Assembly: GCF_000179915.2 (NCBI RefSeq)
Contig: NC_014963.1
Location: forward strand, 3,596,001 to 3,660,000
Reading direction: 5' to 3'
Length of the DNA: 64,000 bases
DNA from: Terriglobus saanensis SP1PR4
GTDB taxonomy: Bacteria; Acidobacteriota; Terriglobia; Terriglobales; Acidobacteriaceae
Shown here: positions 50,593 through 59,298 of the stretch, in pieces
How the letters are laid out: every line of letters begins with the position of its first letter
How positions within the stretch are numbered: the first letter of the stretch is position 1
The notes under the pieces: generated by a model
What the model was told of the DNA's origin: nothing
Seen by the model: only the letters and a program-made list of their open reading frames with translations
Database searches by the model: none
Made by a program: the position numbers and the translations under genes

Positions 50593-51750
50593 CTAGCTGA
50601 GCGCCAGTGAGGGACGCTCTGCGAGCAGTCGCGCACGCTCGTTCATCTGTTCTCTGGTCGGCATGTAGACAGAGAGATCATGCTGCCATCGCCCATGGCC
50701 TAGCACCTCGAAGTCAACGCGCACGGGAAGCCTTTGGTCGACAGGCGTTTCCGACAGAAGTTCAAAACCGCGAACACGAGTCACACACCGCAGTGGGGTA
50801 TCTTCGCTGTCCCTGAAGCTCGATTTGTCGGGAATGGCCGCCTGCCGAATGACATCGAGCTTCATCAGCAACGGCAGCCATGGCGTACCTTTGAATGCTT
50901 CCAGATATTCGAAGAAGCGAACGCCTGCCTTTGGGGCGAACACGTTCTCCCCTCGCTGCATCGATAACAGCGACCGGACCTTCTGCGGCAGATAATCGAG
51001 ACCTGAAACCCGGGCAATGTTGCCTTTGCTGTCGAGATAAATGTCGTTGGTATCCGGTTGCATAGCCATATCGCTGCCCAAATTCTTCACGTCGACGCGG
51101 CGCGCGCTTATAGCGAGCGGACAGGACAACAGATAACCATTGCGGTCTTTTGATAAGGTCGGGGCCTGAGATAGCAAACGTCCGTCTCCCAACTCATCGG
51201 AGAGTATGTATTTATGCTCCAGCAGAGCCCCCGAGAAAGTGCTAATGAAACCTGCCAGCTCATGAATATCTCCCGTCACGAAATGCTTCAGATGGAGCAC
51301 CCACTTCGTTTCTCCGATCGTCGGAATGTCGCCGGTACAAATGATGTCTGGGCCGATAGCCAGGAGCCCAGCCCCTATACCTTGTACTTTTCCGAGACGA
51401 AGGTCTCGACCAGAAGATTCTTCATGCTGGCGTTTCATCGCCCGCAATTCATCGGCGGAGTAGGTCACCTCGTCCCGATCGATCATGCGAGCATGATCTG
51501 CGCAGAGCCAGATCGCGTTATCTATACTCTTGCGCTCTGCCGACGTCATAGACGAGTCATAACGCCGGCTTCCCGGACCAGACGCAGCGCCACAGATATG
51601 CGCCGCCTCACCAATCACGGTGAACGAATCAGAAGATTCTTCACTCGGTCCAGCGGTGCTTTTACCGCAGCCTATAAGAGAGCAATGCCAACCCGCGCGC
51701 ATCGCCACGTTTCTCTTCGTCTTCTGCGGAAAGTCATCGCGGGTTTTCAT
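50593..51750 (-). CDS. HNH-type nuclease with unknown C-terminal domain
   Basis: 385 residues from ATG 51750. N-terminal HNH-like domain: NVAMRAGWHCSLIGCGKSTA, VIGEAAHICGAASGPGSRRY, DNAIWLCADHARMIDRDEVT and ELRAMKRQHEE. This is the cysteine, AAHI and N-x-W-x-C-x-x-H pattern of HNH enzymes such as those in Cap5 and restriction systems. Residues of about 130-385 (KWVLHLKHFVTGDIHELAGF, VSGLDYLPQKVRSLLSMQRG) match no family I know and lack SAVED motifs. It lies just downstream of the relaxase gene on the same strand, and is convergent with the DACNV gene. Confidence 0.7.
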   Translation of the reverse strand: MKTRDDFPQKTKRNVAMRAGWHCSLIGCGKSTAGPSEESSDSFTVIGEAAHICGAASGPGSRRYDSSMTSAERKSIDNAIWLCADHARMIDRDEVTYSADELRAMKRQHEESSGRDLRLGKVQGIGAGLLAIGPDIICTGDIPTIGETKWVLHLKHFVTGDIHELAGFISTFSGALLEHKYILSDELGDGRLLSQAPTLSKDRNGYLLSCPLAISARRVDVKNLGSDMAMQPDTNDIYLDSKGNIARVSGLDYLPQKVRSLLSMQRGENVFAPKAGVRFFEYLEAFKGTPWLPLLMKLDVIRQAAIPDKSSFRDSEDTPLRCVTRVRGFELLSETPVDQRLPVRVDFEVLGHGRWQHDLSVYMPTREQMNERARLLAERPSLALS

Positions 51751-51772
51751 AACACTATTTTACGTAGTTCTC

Positions 51773-54496
51773 CTACACCTGAAAGCCCGCTCCCTGGTCG
51801 GTTGCGACCTGCTGTCCAACTTGTAGCGCCGAGGACTTCACAACATCGTGCGACAGCTTGCCGATAAGGGACGCTGCGCTATCAGTAAAGATCTGGGCAT
51901 CATGCGCCCCCCGGGACACGGCCACGTATGCAAATCGTCGGTTTATTAAGTCGGCGTGAATGCTGCTATCGAGGTTCACCATGACACGCTCTGCCGTGAG
52001 TCCCTGGGAGCTATGACTCGTGACAGCGTAGCCGTGGTCGTAGTGACGCATCTGATTTGAGTCGAAGCTTACTGATTTGCCGGTATCCATCTTCACGGTG
52101 AGCGTTCCGTCTTGACCGATCTGTTGCACGGTGCCTAGGTCACGGTTTGCGACGCCGAGTTCTTTAGACGGAGCCGTGAAGCTGAGCCTGTCGCCCACAG
52201 CGAATTCCCGTTCCAACTCTCGGTAAACATTCACACCATAGAGTCGGGCTGGATTGTAAGTGACTTCAGCGCCGTCAGCCTTTTGCACGATCAAGAAGTT
52301 ATCTTGAGGCTGAGTAGCGATCACCTTTGTATAACTCTGCTTATCGATGCCGATGTCGTGGCTGCCGCGCGGGTAATAGAGTACGTCTCCAACCGTATAG
52401 CGAGCGGCCCATGTTCGGTCGGCGCCGGTCATGTCGGAACGAGGTGCAAGCACGCGCATCGCGTGGCTTTCTGAGTCAACGATGCCGCGAGCCTGTAGCT
52501 CAGAACGTACCGCCTGATTGATCTGACGGCGGGATGCGTTATCGGGGGACACAACGATGGTATTTTCCGGACTGGCTGAGTAGCTTTTCGCAATCACCGC
52601 GATGCGCTGCTGAGCATCGGCAATCTCGGTGACGCGCCCTTGCTGTTCCAAAAGAGCGACACCTTCGGCGATCTCGCCGCGCGAAAGATGCTCGACTGCT
52701 TTCAGCAGTTCGGGGGCATTCCGTTGGCGCACGATCTGGTCAACCTGAGCGGTTCTCATTCCTGCGTTGACTAGCTGCTCGAAAGGCTTGCCGGCCTCCA
52801 CGCCCTGATGCTGTCGCGTGTCTCCGATAAGAAGAACGCGGTCGCCATGCTCCAGCTTGTCGAGGAAGCCACGCACCTGCTTGGTACTGGCGAGGCTGGA
52901 TTCATCGACCATGTACAGGTGCCGCTCGGGAACGGGCTGGCGGGCTCGCGCAAGGAACCCTTGCAGTGTGTCAGCAGAGATTCCGGCGTCGCGAAGCTGG
53001 TTCGCGGCACGGGAGGTTGGGGCAAAACCCTCGACGACATAGCCGCGTTTTTCAGCCGCTTCACGCACCGATTTTAGTAAGGTCGTCTTACCCACACCGG
53101 CCTTCCCCTCAAGCCCTTGAACCACGTCGCGAGAGGTCAAAATCTCTTCTGCGGCGGCCTTCTGTCCGGCATTGAGTTGCTGTTGCTTTTGGGTGTGTGC
53201 AACGGCTGCCTGGATGGGCATTATCTGTTCGGCGCGCCCATGTCCCTGCTGCATCTGGCGGAGGACGTCCCGCTCGGCGCGGATGGTTTCGGCGGTCGTG
53301 AACTGCCGCCCAGAGTCATGCTTCTGTCCCGGTACAAGCCGGAACTCCCCGCTAGCGATGCGTGCCTCGAACCCGGCCCGAACCTCCGCGTAGGTGGTCT
53401 CACTCATGCCGCGTCGCAACGCATCGCGGTACAGGTCACGCTCGTCCGTGACGGCCTCGCGCTCGAAGCTACGATCACGCGCATAGGTTACGGCCTGCCG
53501 TGCCGCCTGTCGGGAATCGTCCTGACCGCGTTCATGCGACTGTAGCTGGGCGCGTTCGCGCGCTTCCCGCACAACCATGTCGGCTTGGTTTCCGAACTCC
53601 GCGGCGATCTGCCGGTGTGCCACCAATACCTCTGCTGGCGAGTGGATCTGTTTGCGATCACGAGTGGAATGCGCCGCGATCTGGGCGGCCTCCGGCCCCT
53701 GATAACCGCTCTTTTCGAGATGTTCGCGTATCTGCTGGCTGCGGGGACTTGAGGCATCAAGATATTCCTGTGAATAGCCTTTCACCTCTGGTGCGCCGCT
53801 GCGGCCCGCCTCGATCGCATAGCCTAGATTGCGTAGGCGATACGTCAATTCTGACTGATAGACGGCGGTCGCAAACTGCTGGGATGCGAACAGGCCGCGC
53901 TCCTGTAAGGCGCGCGTCTGTCCATTTTCGCGCTCGGTGACATTGAAGATGACGGTATGAGTATGGAGTTGGGGAGCAGCGTAGCCGTCCACCGGACGGG
54001 CGGTGTCATGCTCGAACTTGGCGGCGATGAATTTGCCAGTGGTCTCGGCGGGACTGTTGCCGCCGATCCGGGCCTGGGTGTATCGCTCCAACTCGTTCAA
54101 GGCGATATTTACGGCTTGCCGGTGCGCGTCCCGCACTCGGTCATCGCCACCCACCAGTGCGGTAAGGGATACAGACTTGGGCGCTGAGAAGGTAGCATCC
54201 CAACCGGCGCGATGCTCTACGGGTGCGACCGATTTCCCGTCCGTGGTCTCGTATTCCTGAACGACGCGGTGACGCACAAGCTGCTCACCGGTGATCGGAT
54301 GCTGGCCGTCCGCGAGACGTGCGAAGTGTTCCTCGTCAACGCCTCCGGACAGGCCGAACTTTTCGGCTAGCGCGCCGTGCCACTCGCCCAAAATGCGGTC
54401 GTCCTGCTTCCAGTAATTCTGCTCGGCCGACGTAAACTCTTTCGCGTGATACGTGTGAGCCTGCGATGCCGACAGCGGTTTTGAGATAGTCAGCAT
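51773..54496 (-). CDS. MOB_F relaxase-helicase (TrwC/TraI type)
   Basis: 907 residues. Relaxase domain: N-terminal tyrosines Y16 and Y28 (SASQAHTYHAKEF, NYWKQ), then HRAGWDATFSAPKSVSLTAL and the three-histidine motif APQLHTHTVIFNVT. Helicase part: Walker A GLEGKAGVGKTTLLKSVREA (about residue 460), Walker B HLYMVDESSLASTKQ, and near the end YAVTSHSSQGLTAERVMVNL. It nicks the transfer origin and unwinds the strand to be transferred. It follows the coupling protein gene by 2 bases. Length is close to R388 TrwC (966). It places the element in the MOB_F class. Confidence 0.92.
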   Translation of the reverse strand: MLTISKPLSASQAHTYHAKEFTSAEQNYWKQDDRILGEWHGALAEKFGLSGGVDEEHFARLADGQHPITGEQLVRHRVVQEYETTDGKSVAPVEHRAGWDATFSAPKSVSLTALVGGDDRVRDAHRQAVNIALNELERYTQARIGGNSPAETTGKFIAAKFEHDTARPVDGYAAPQLHTHTVIFNVTERENGQTRALQERGLFASQQFATAVYQSELTYRLRNLGYAIEAGRSGAPEVKGYSQEYLDASSPRSQQIREHLEKSGYQGPEAAQIAAHSTRDRKQIHSPAEVLVAHRQIAAEFGNQADMVVREARERAQLQSHERGQDDSRQAARQAVTYARDRSFEREAVTDERDLYRDALRRGMSETTYAEVRAGFEARIASGEFRLVPGQKHDSGRQFTTAETIRAERDVLRQMQQGHGRAEQIMPIQAAVAHTQKQQQLNAGQKAAAEEILTSRDVVQGLEGKAGVGKTTLLKSVREAAEKRGYVVEGFAPTSRAANQLRDAGISADTLQGFLARARQPVPERHLYMVDESSLASTKQVRGFLDKLEHGDRVLLIGDTRQHQGVEAGKPFEQLVNAGMRTAQVDQIVRQRNAPELLKAVEHLSRGEIAEGVALLEQQGRVTEIADAQQRIAVIAKSYSASPENTIVVSPDNASRRQINQAVRSELQARGIVDSESHAMRVLAPRSDMTGADRTWAARYTVGDVLYYPRGSHDIGIDKQSYTKVIATQPQDNFLIVQKADGAEVTYNPARLYGVNVYRELEREFAVGDRLSFTAPSKELGVANRDLGTVQQIGQDGTLTVKMDTGKSVSFDSNQMRHYDHGYAVTSHSSQGLTAERVMVNLDSSIHADLINRRFAYVAVSRGAHDAQIFTDSAASLIGKLSHDVVKSSALQVGQQVATDQGAGFQV

Positions 54497-54498
54497 GG

Positions 54499-56430
54499 TC
54501 AGTCACCCAGGGAGAACCCAGTTTCGATTGGTTCATCTTCGCCTTCGAGGAGTCCGGCATCCATCGTCTTCACAGACTTCGGTGGCTTCTTGTTGAGCGT
54601 GACGGGCTCGAATGTGAGGTCGTCATCCTCCAGGGGACGCGGCACGAAAGCTGGCTGAGTGGCAGGAATATTCCAGTAGTCGAAGGCGAACCGGGAGACA
54701 TGATTGCCGAGTTTCAAGAATGCGTGCCGGTCGGGTAGACCGGAGATTTCCGAGTCCAACACAAGCGGTTCAACCTGGCGCTCGACACTGAAGTTGCTGC
54801 CCGCACGCAGGCCGGTGGAGTGAGTCTCGCGAAGCCGCTCGATTTCGATTTTGCCGATGGCATTTGATACCCACTCGGCAGCCTTGGGCTCGGTGGTGCG
54901 TAGGAAAATCTTGGTCGTTGGCTGTGACAACATGACCTCGGCCAGATGTCCGTAGATCATTTCAAGTTGAGCCTTGCCCTGGAATCCGAGCACCAGAGGG
55001 TTCTTCGATTTCCGGTTTTCAGTGATGGCGGTATGAAGCTGCGGCAACCGCTGCAGGCTTGCAAGTTCGTCCAGCACAAACCACACCGGATGCTGACCGT
55101 CCTTGGGCTCGTTTAGGAGCCGCAGCACGAGCAAGTCGATCCATAAGCTATGCAGCGGCCTCAGAGCTTCACGCTCGCTCGGTTTCGAGGTAATGAAGAT
55201 CCAACCTTGGCGATCTTCCGCCCATTCTGTTGCACTCCACCGGGTATGCGCCGTCTCCTTCCGGGGCAGCATTCGCAGGCTGTCCGCAATCAACCCAAGC
55301 GATGCCAGAACGCCATTGCGCTGCTGTTGCGCACCCTTCGCAATCATCATGGCCATCTCTGTGTTCTGAACCCGGCGGTCGATCTCGTCGGGGTTCGCCA
55401 TCCACTCCACCAACTCCTGTGGACTCGGGCCAAAGGTCAGAAGATGGGCGAAGATTTTCTGCGGTGTCTCGGTGAAGAATTCACCCTTTTTGTCTGTAGT
55501 CGGCTGATAAAGCGAAGCAGCAATGGCCTTTGCTTCGGCACGTCGGCGCAGCTCCTCGGACGGTCCCCAATAAGGACAGCGGGCGTCCAAGGGATTCAAG
55601 ATCGTGTCGTTTTTGGGATCGTAGAATCGCTGAACGAACTCGCAGGCTGGGTCGTACACGATAGCTGAGTGACCGCGTTCCCTGATCTGCAAGAGGAGCT
55701 GCATGATGAGCCTCGTTTTACCCGTGCCTGTGTCGCCCATCAGCTCGATATGCTGACCTTCGGCGCGTTGCGGAATCCGCATGAGGTCTTTGGATTCGGT
55801 CGTTCGGAAGCCAACGCCATCGCCTTTGACGGCCCGGTTGAATGCCTTCGGCGAGACCAGGACGGGGCCTTTCAGCAATCGTCCATACTTCATTTCCTTG
55901 AGCCGTCGAATGTCTTTGAGAACGGCGAACGGTAGCTGGAGAAGGAAGACTGCAAGCCCAGACCAGAGCGGGACGCGGAAGATAGCGACGAAGCTTTCGC
56001 CGTCGTAAACAAAGCGGCGCAGGTAGTCATGGAGAGGGCGGTTCATGTAGGAAACCTTGGCTCCCCGATACAGGAAGACGATGCCGGAGGCATGGGCTGC
56101 TGGGGAAAGCGCCAAGGGTATCGGCTTGCCGATGACCTGCGGCGTAGAACCTGGTTGCACATCGGCTTCGGTGACAGGCCGGGCTTGACGCTGGCGGTCG
56201 GCTACCGTAACAAGCTGATAGTCGCTGCTCTGTCGTATGGTGCCGAGGAAACCCGTTTCCGCATAGCAGGACAGGTAGTAGCGTTGTAGGGGCGTCATGA
56301 CAAAAGCGAGGTGGAGGTAGACACAGAGGACGGTCATCAGGAGTGCAACGAAGACGGATCCGAAGCTGTAGACGGGATAGTGAGGCGGGCGGACGATGGT
56401 TTCTTTGCGTCCCCATTGTGAGTCGGTCAT
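54499..56430 (-). CDS. Type IV coupling protein (TraD/TrwB type)
   Basis: 643 residues. Two N-terminal membrane segments (about residues 20-45 and 160-180), then the ATPase: ELMGDTGTGKTRLIMQLLLQ (Walker A, about residue 230), VYDPACEFVQRFYDPKNDTI, and Walker B HPVWFVLDELASLQRLPQLH (about residue 430). The all-alpha domain lies between. It is a VirD4-like pump linking the relaxosome to the secretion channel. The start overlaps the stop of the upstream MobC-like gene (ATGA), and the relaxase gene follows. Confidence 0.92.
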   Translation of the reverse strand: MTDSQWGRKETIVRPPHYPVYSFGSVFVALLMTVLCVYLHLAFVMTPLQRYYLSCYAETGFLGTIRQSSDYQLVTVADRQRQARPVTEADVQPGSTPQVIGKPIPLALSPAAHASGIVFLYRGAKVSYMNRPLHDYLRRFVYDGESFVAIFRVPLWSGLAVFLLQLPFAVLKDIRRLKEMKYGRLLKGPVLVSPKAFNRAVKGDGVGFRTTESKDLMRIPQRAEGQHIELMGDTGTGKTRLIMQLLLQIRERGHSAIVYDPACEFVQRFYDPKNDTILNPLDARCPYWGPSEELRRRAEAKAIAASLYQPTTDKKGEFFTETPQKIFAHLLTFGPSPQELVEWMANPDEIDRRVQNTEMAMMIAKGAQQQRNGVLASLGLIADSLRMLPRKETAHTRWSATEWAEDRQGWIFITSKPSEREALRPLHSLWIDLLVLRLLNEPKDGQHPVWFVLDELASLQRLPQLHTAITENRKSKNPLVLGFQGKAQLEMIYGHLAEVMLSQPTTKIFLRTTEPKAAEWVSNAIGKIEIERLRETHSTGLRAGSNFSVERQVEPLVLDSEISGLPDRHAFLKLGNHVSRFAFDYWNIPATQPAFVPRPLEDDDLTFEPVTLNKKPPKSVKTMDAGLLEGEDEPIETGFSLGD

Positions 56431-56819
56431 GGCTGTTCTGTTGTCCCTTCTGCATAGCTGGCGAGCATATCTGCGGCCGCTTTGCGCTTATTGGTTTTCA
56501 CGTACCGGAGCATTTCTTTGAACTGCTCCGGTGTCATCTTTTCTCCGCGCAACAGCGGTTCCAACGTGTTAATGAGGAGCAAGCGAAGCGCCTGTAGCTC
56601 GACGAATAGCGGGGCGTCCTGGGAAGACTCACGATACCGGGCTGAACTTACGAGTACATCTCGTGCCCATTCGCTCGGCGCTTTACCTGCTTTTTCTGCG
56701 GCTGCAAGGCAGGCGGATTCTTCCTGTTCGGTGAGCTTCGTGCCGATGCTTTGACTTCGGCGTCCGCGTCCCCGTAGGCGTTGGGGCCTGCTTGTTTTAG
56801 CTTCGGTCTGAAGTAGCAT
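56427..56819 (-). CDS. MobC-like / TrwA-like relaxosome accessory protein
   Basis: 130 residues. Basic N terminus (RPQRLRGRGRRSQSIGTKLT) followed by a MobC-like helical region: EQEESACLAAAEKAGKAPSE, WARDVLVSSARYRE. The C-terminal helix includes EQFKEMLRYVKTNKRKAA. Proteins of this kind bind the transfer origin and help the relaxase. It is directly upstream of the coupling protein gene and next to a region with short inverted repeats (56894-56929). Confidence 0.7.
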   Translation of the reverse strand: MLLQTEAKTSRPQRLRGRGRRSQSIGTKLTEQEESACLAAAEKAGKAPSEWARDVLVSSARYRESSQDAPLFVELQALRLLLINTLEPLLRGEKMTPEQFKEMLRYVKTNKRKAAADMLASYAEGTTEQP

Positions 56820-56893
56820 GATGGCCTTCTCCCCGGTTACTAATGAGGAACCGAGGTCTCGGTAAGTCCACGCTTCTGAGTAAGTTCGCTATG

Positions 56894-56929
56894 AGGAACG
56901 AAAGTTCCTTAGCAGCTCCCTACTAGGGA
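56894..56929. other. Candidate origin of transfer: paired inverted repeats
   Basis: AGGAAC-GAAA-GTTCCT (56894-56909) is followed by TCCCTA-C-TAGGGA (56917-56929) in the 175-base gap between the MobC-like gene and the small gene at 56995. MOB_F origins typically lie upstream of the accessory gene and contain such repeats. The nick site itself is not identified. Confidence 0.4.
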
Positions 56930-56994
56930 TGGAGTGTCAATCTTCTTCCGGTGCGCAGCACCGTTGTGGCTCTGCCACTGCTTTAGCGGCTGGA

Positions 56995-57321
56995 TCATGC
57001 CTTCGATCCCGCCACGATTGCCGGTGCTTGTGCTGGCGAAGATGCTGCGGATGCCGGTTTCTTTACATGCGGCTCCGCAGCATCATTAGCTGGCGCTCTT
57101 CGGATGCGAAGCGCCGAAGCAGCCTGCTTCGCCTGTGGGGTCTTCAGGAAGTCTTGGAAGTCGCGATCTTTGGAGAAGACATAAGCGAGCGCCTGTTCCA
57201 CGACATCGTCTGCGGACGCGTGGATGAAAGCGGCGTACTGATCGACCTGCGTAGCGATTGAGTCAGTCAACTTGATCGAGGCGCTGACCTGGCGGGTTTG
57301 GATAACTTCGAGTAGTGGCAT
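56995..57321 (-). CDS. Small basic protein, possible ribbon-helix-helix regulator
   Basis: 108 residues. The N-terminal half TRQVSASIKLTDSIATQVDQ YAAF resembles a ribbon-helix-helix entry with helices in ADDVVEQALAYVFSKDRDF. The C-terminal third is Ala/Pro/Lys-rich and probably disordered (PHVKKPASAASSPAQAPAI). It is between the primase gene and the possible transfer origin, so it may regulate or bind that DNA. Not assigned to a family. Confidence 0.6.
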   Translation of the reverse strand: MPLLEVIQTRQVSASIKLTDSIATQVDQYAAFIHASADDVVEQALAYVFSKDRDFQDFLKTPQAKQAASALRIRRAPANDAAEPHVKKPASAASSPAQAPAIVAGSKA

Positions 57322-57346
57322 TGCTGTTCTCCTTTGGGTAATAAAT

Positions 57347-58291
57347 TCAGGCGACTTTGTTGCGAGCGATCATCCGCTGTGCCGTGGCAGCGATCTCCCG
57401 CGCACGAGCGGAGCAAAGTGCGGCGGGAAGCTCAGGCTGTCTGCGGCTCTCAAGCATCGCGATTACGTCCGCGATGGATGTGCCCTCCATCAGCCAGAGA
57501 CGGGCCGAAGCGATGTCCACGGTGCGCTGGGCGTAGTAGGTGGGATTGGGCTTATCGGAGCGGTGCGAGGCCAGCTCCAGCGTGAGGTTCACGGCGTCTT
57601 TACCGTGGGCAAGCTCACGCGAAACCCAGGCCCAATCATGCTCGGAGTTGGTCTGCATATCCCGGCGTATCGGCTGCTGCGGGGTAGGTGGGATCATGCA
57701 GGCTTCGCGAAGGACATACAGATGAAAGTCGTCCGGCTGGTAGGTCGCATCGGAGAGGTACTCGACGGTGACGAGCTGTGCGGGATCGTACTTGCAATTC
57801 TTGAATCCGGGGATACGAAGAACGCGGTTACAGTCCGTGCAGGAGATGTCACCGTGGAAGGCCATCGCGAGGAGCTTGAGCGTCATCTCCTGGGTGTAGA
57901 AGTCGAAGTCCTCCACGCGCCACAACACCTGGTACTTGCCTGCCGATGTGGAGACAATTACATTCGGTTTCGGCACAAGCTCGGAAGCCCGGAGCGCAGC
58001 GAGCCGGGCTTCTCCGTTCACGTCAATGTCGATATAGAGATGGCGAATGGAAGCGATGCAATCCTTGGTGCGCTTCCGGCTGCCGGCGAGCAGCGGATTG
58101 GCAGACACATAGATATTCGCACCGTAGTGGTTTTCATGAGCGAGCCAGCCACGGTAACGGGGTGCGAGCGCACGTTCCAAAGGAACGATGCGTTGCTGTG
58201 TCTTTGCGGTGCTCTCGTTGCGAAGCAAGAGAGCGATAGTGTCTCCCGGAGCGAAGCAACGGGTAAGAAACTCTTGGGCTGTTTCGTTCAT
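57347..58291 (-). CDS. RepB-type DNA primase
   Basis: 314 residues from ATG 58291 (AGAGG at 58297-58301); the frame runs further upstream without a good start. Motifs: PRYRGWLAHENHYGANIYVS, ASIRHLYIDIDVNGEARLAA (D-x-D metal site), KPNVIVSTSAGKYQVLWRVE (Ser/His/Trp pattern) and FHGDISCTDCNRVLRIPGFK. This is the order in RepB-DNA-primase family proteins, which start DNA synthesis on mobilised or single-stranded plasmid DNA. It is in the trb operon between SSB and relaxosome genes, so it probably serves the transferred strand. Confidence 0.85.
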   Translation of the reverse strand: MNETAQEFLTRCFAPGDTIALLLRNESTAKTQQRIVPLERALAPRYRGWLAHENHYGANIYVSANPLLAGSRKRTKDCIASIRHLYIDIDVNGEARLAALRASELVPKPNVIVSTSAGKYQVLWRVEDFDFYTQEMTLKLLAMAFHGDISCTDCNRVLRIPGFKNCKYDPAQLVTVEYLSDATYQPDDFHLYVLREACMIPPTPQQPIRRDMQTNSEHDWAWVSRELAHGKDAVNLTLELASHRSDKPNPTYYAQRTVDIASARLWLMEGTSIADVIAMLESRRQPELPAALCSARAREIAATAQRMIARNKVA

Positions 58292-58392
58292 GTGGATACC
58301 TCTAATCCGTCCGTACTCCGAGCCCGATGCCACGGGGCTTAGCAGCCGAAGAGCCCGGCTCGATGCCGGACTCTCAGCTACTGAGGAAGGGC

Positions 58393-58767
58393 TTATGCGG
58401 CCTCTTCCTCGGTGGACTCATCCTCGTCCTCCGCTGCCGCTTTGGCGGCACGGTCCAGCTTGAGAATCGAGTTCACCCGGATCTCCCAGATGGTCACTTC
58501 GGTGTTGGTCTTCGTGCTGTCGTACTTCCGGCTGCGCAGTTCGCCTTCGACCTGGATATGAGCGCCCTTCTTGAGCGTGGCGGCGAACTCACCGAGCTTG
58601 CCGAAGATCACGCAACGGTGCCATTCGGTGTGCTCGATGTACTTGCCGTCCTTCTTATAGGAAGACTTGGTTGCCAGCGAGAGAGTGGTAAGGCTGCGGT
58701 CGTTGTTGGTGCGAACTTCTGCATCAGCGCCGGTGAATCCGATGAGGGTGACTTTGTTTGAGTACAT
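58393..58767 (-). CDS. ssb: Single-stranded DNA-binding protein
   Basis: 124 residues from ATG 58767 with GGAGAT upstream. OB-fold pattern: MYSNKVTLIGFTGADAEVRT, FSLATKS-like strand ATKSSYKKDGKYIEHTEWHR, VIFGKLGEFAATLKKGAHIQ, VEGELRSRKYDSTKTNTEVT. The tail is short and acidic (EDEDESTEEEAA) and lacks the usual DDDIPF end. The frame is open further upstream to 59250 but that part is poor coding sequence. It is an element-encoded SSB supporting conjugation. Confidence 0.88.
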   Translation of the reverse strand: MYSNKVTLIGFTGADAEVRTNNDRSLTTLSLATKSSYKKDGKYIEHTEWHRCVIFGKLGEFAATLKKGAHIQVEGELRSRKYDSTKTNTEVTIWEIRVNSILKLDRAAKAAAEDEDESTEEEAA

Positions 58768-59298
58768 GGTGGTGATCTCCGTTTCGTTGAATTTCCCGTA
58801 TCCTGCTCGGGTCACACTTGGCAAAGCCAGCGAGTGGGCCCGGCTCCCAAGTGCCAAGGAGTGCTTTCTTGGCGGGGCCCCAAAGAAGTTTGCGCGGTGT
58901 TCTTTGCCGCGGCTCTCAAACTTCTTTTGGGAGGAACCGAGACCCCGTAGGGGCGACTTAGTCGAAGCAGAACGACGCCGAGCCGCAGGGCGCCGGTTTG
59001 GCCCCGAAGCGTGACCCCGAGCAGAGGACGGGATACGAGGCGGAAGGGTCCCCGATGCACCGAAGTCAAACTCTCGATCTCGGCGCTGAATGTTCGCCCA
59101 AACCGCAGCCCATCTCATCGCCACAAAGACTCCATAGAAGGACGGCTCAGAGCACTCGCCGTTGCGCTCTCGGCGATGCCGGAACGCCACGCTGGGCGCT
59201 TTTAGAGACGAGTTGGGCTGTGCAGCCGATTTGGCAGCATGACGGTACATCGGAGTGACCTCGATTCGGATTGGGTTCTCTAGCTGGAAGCCTGATGC
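58768..59298. other. Structured intergenic region upstream of ssb
   Basis: 530 bases without a supported gene. Several inverted repeats lie in 58815-58927: CACTTGG/CCAAGTG (58815-58821, 58847-58853), GCCAAG/CTTGGC (58853-58858, 58868-58873) and the long hairpin at 58882-58927. It may contain a promoter, a leader RNA or a DNA origin. Confidence 0.5.
58882..58927. other. Long nested hairpin upstream of ssb
   Basis: AAAGAAGTTTG (58882-58892) pairs with CAAACTTCTTT (58917-58927). CGCGG (58893-58897) pairs with CCGCG (58907-58911) inside, and the outer arms are flanked by CCC and GGG. This is the strongest structure in the region; no T-tract follows on either strand, so it is not a plain terminator. 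Confidence 0.5.

Noticed and set aside
58768-59250. N-terminal extension of the ssb reading frame
   Set aside because: No domain, low-complexity Arg/Ser content, and a good start with a ribosome site exists at 58767.
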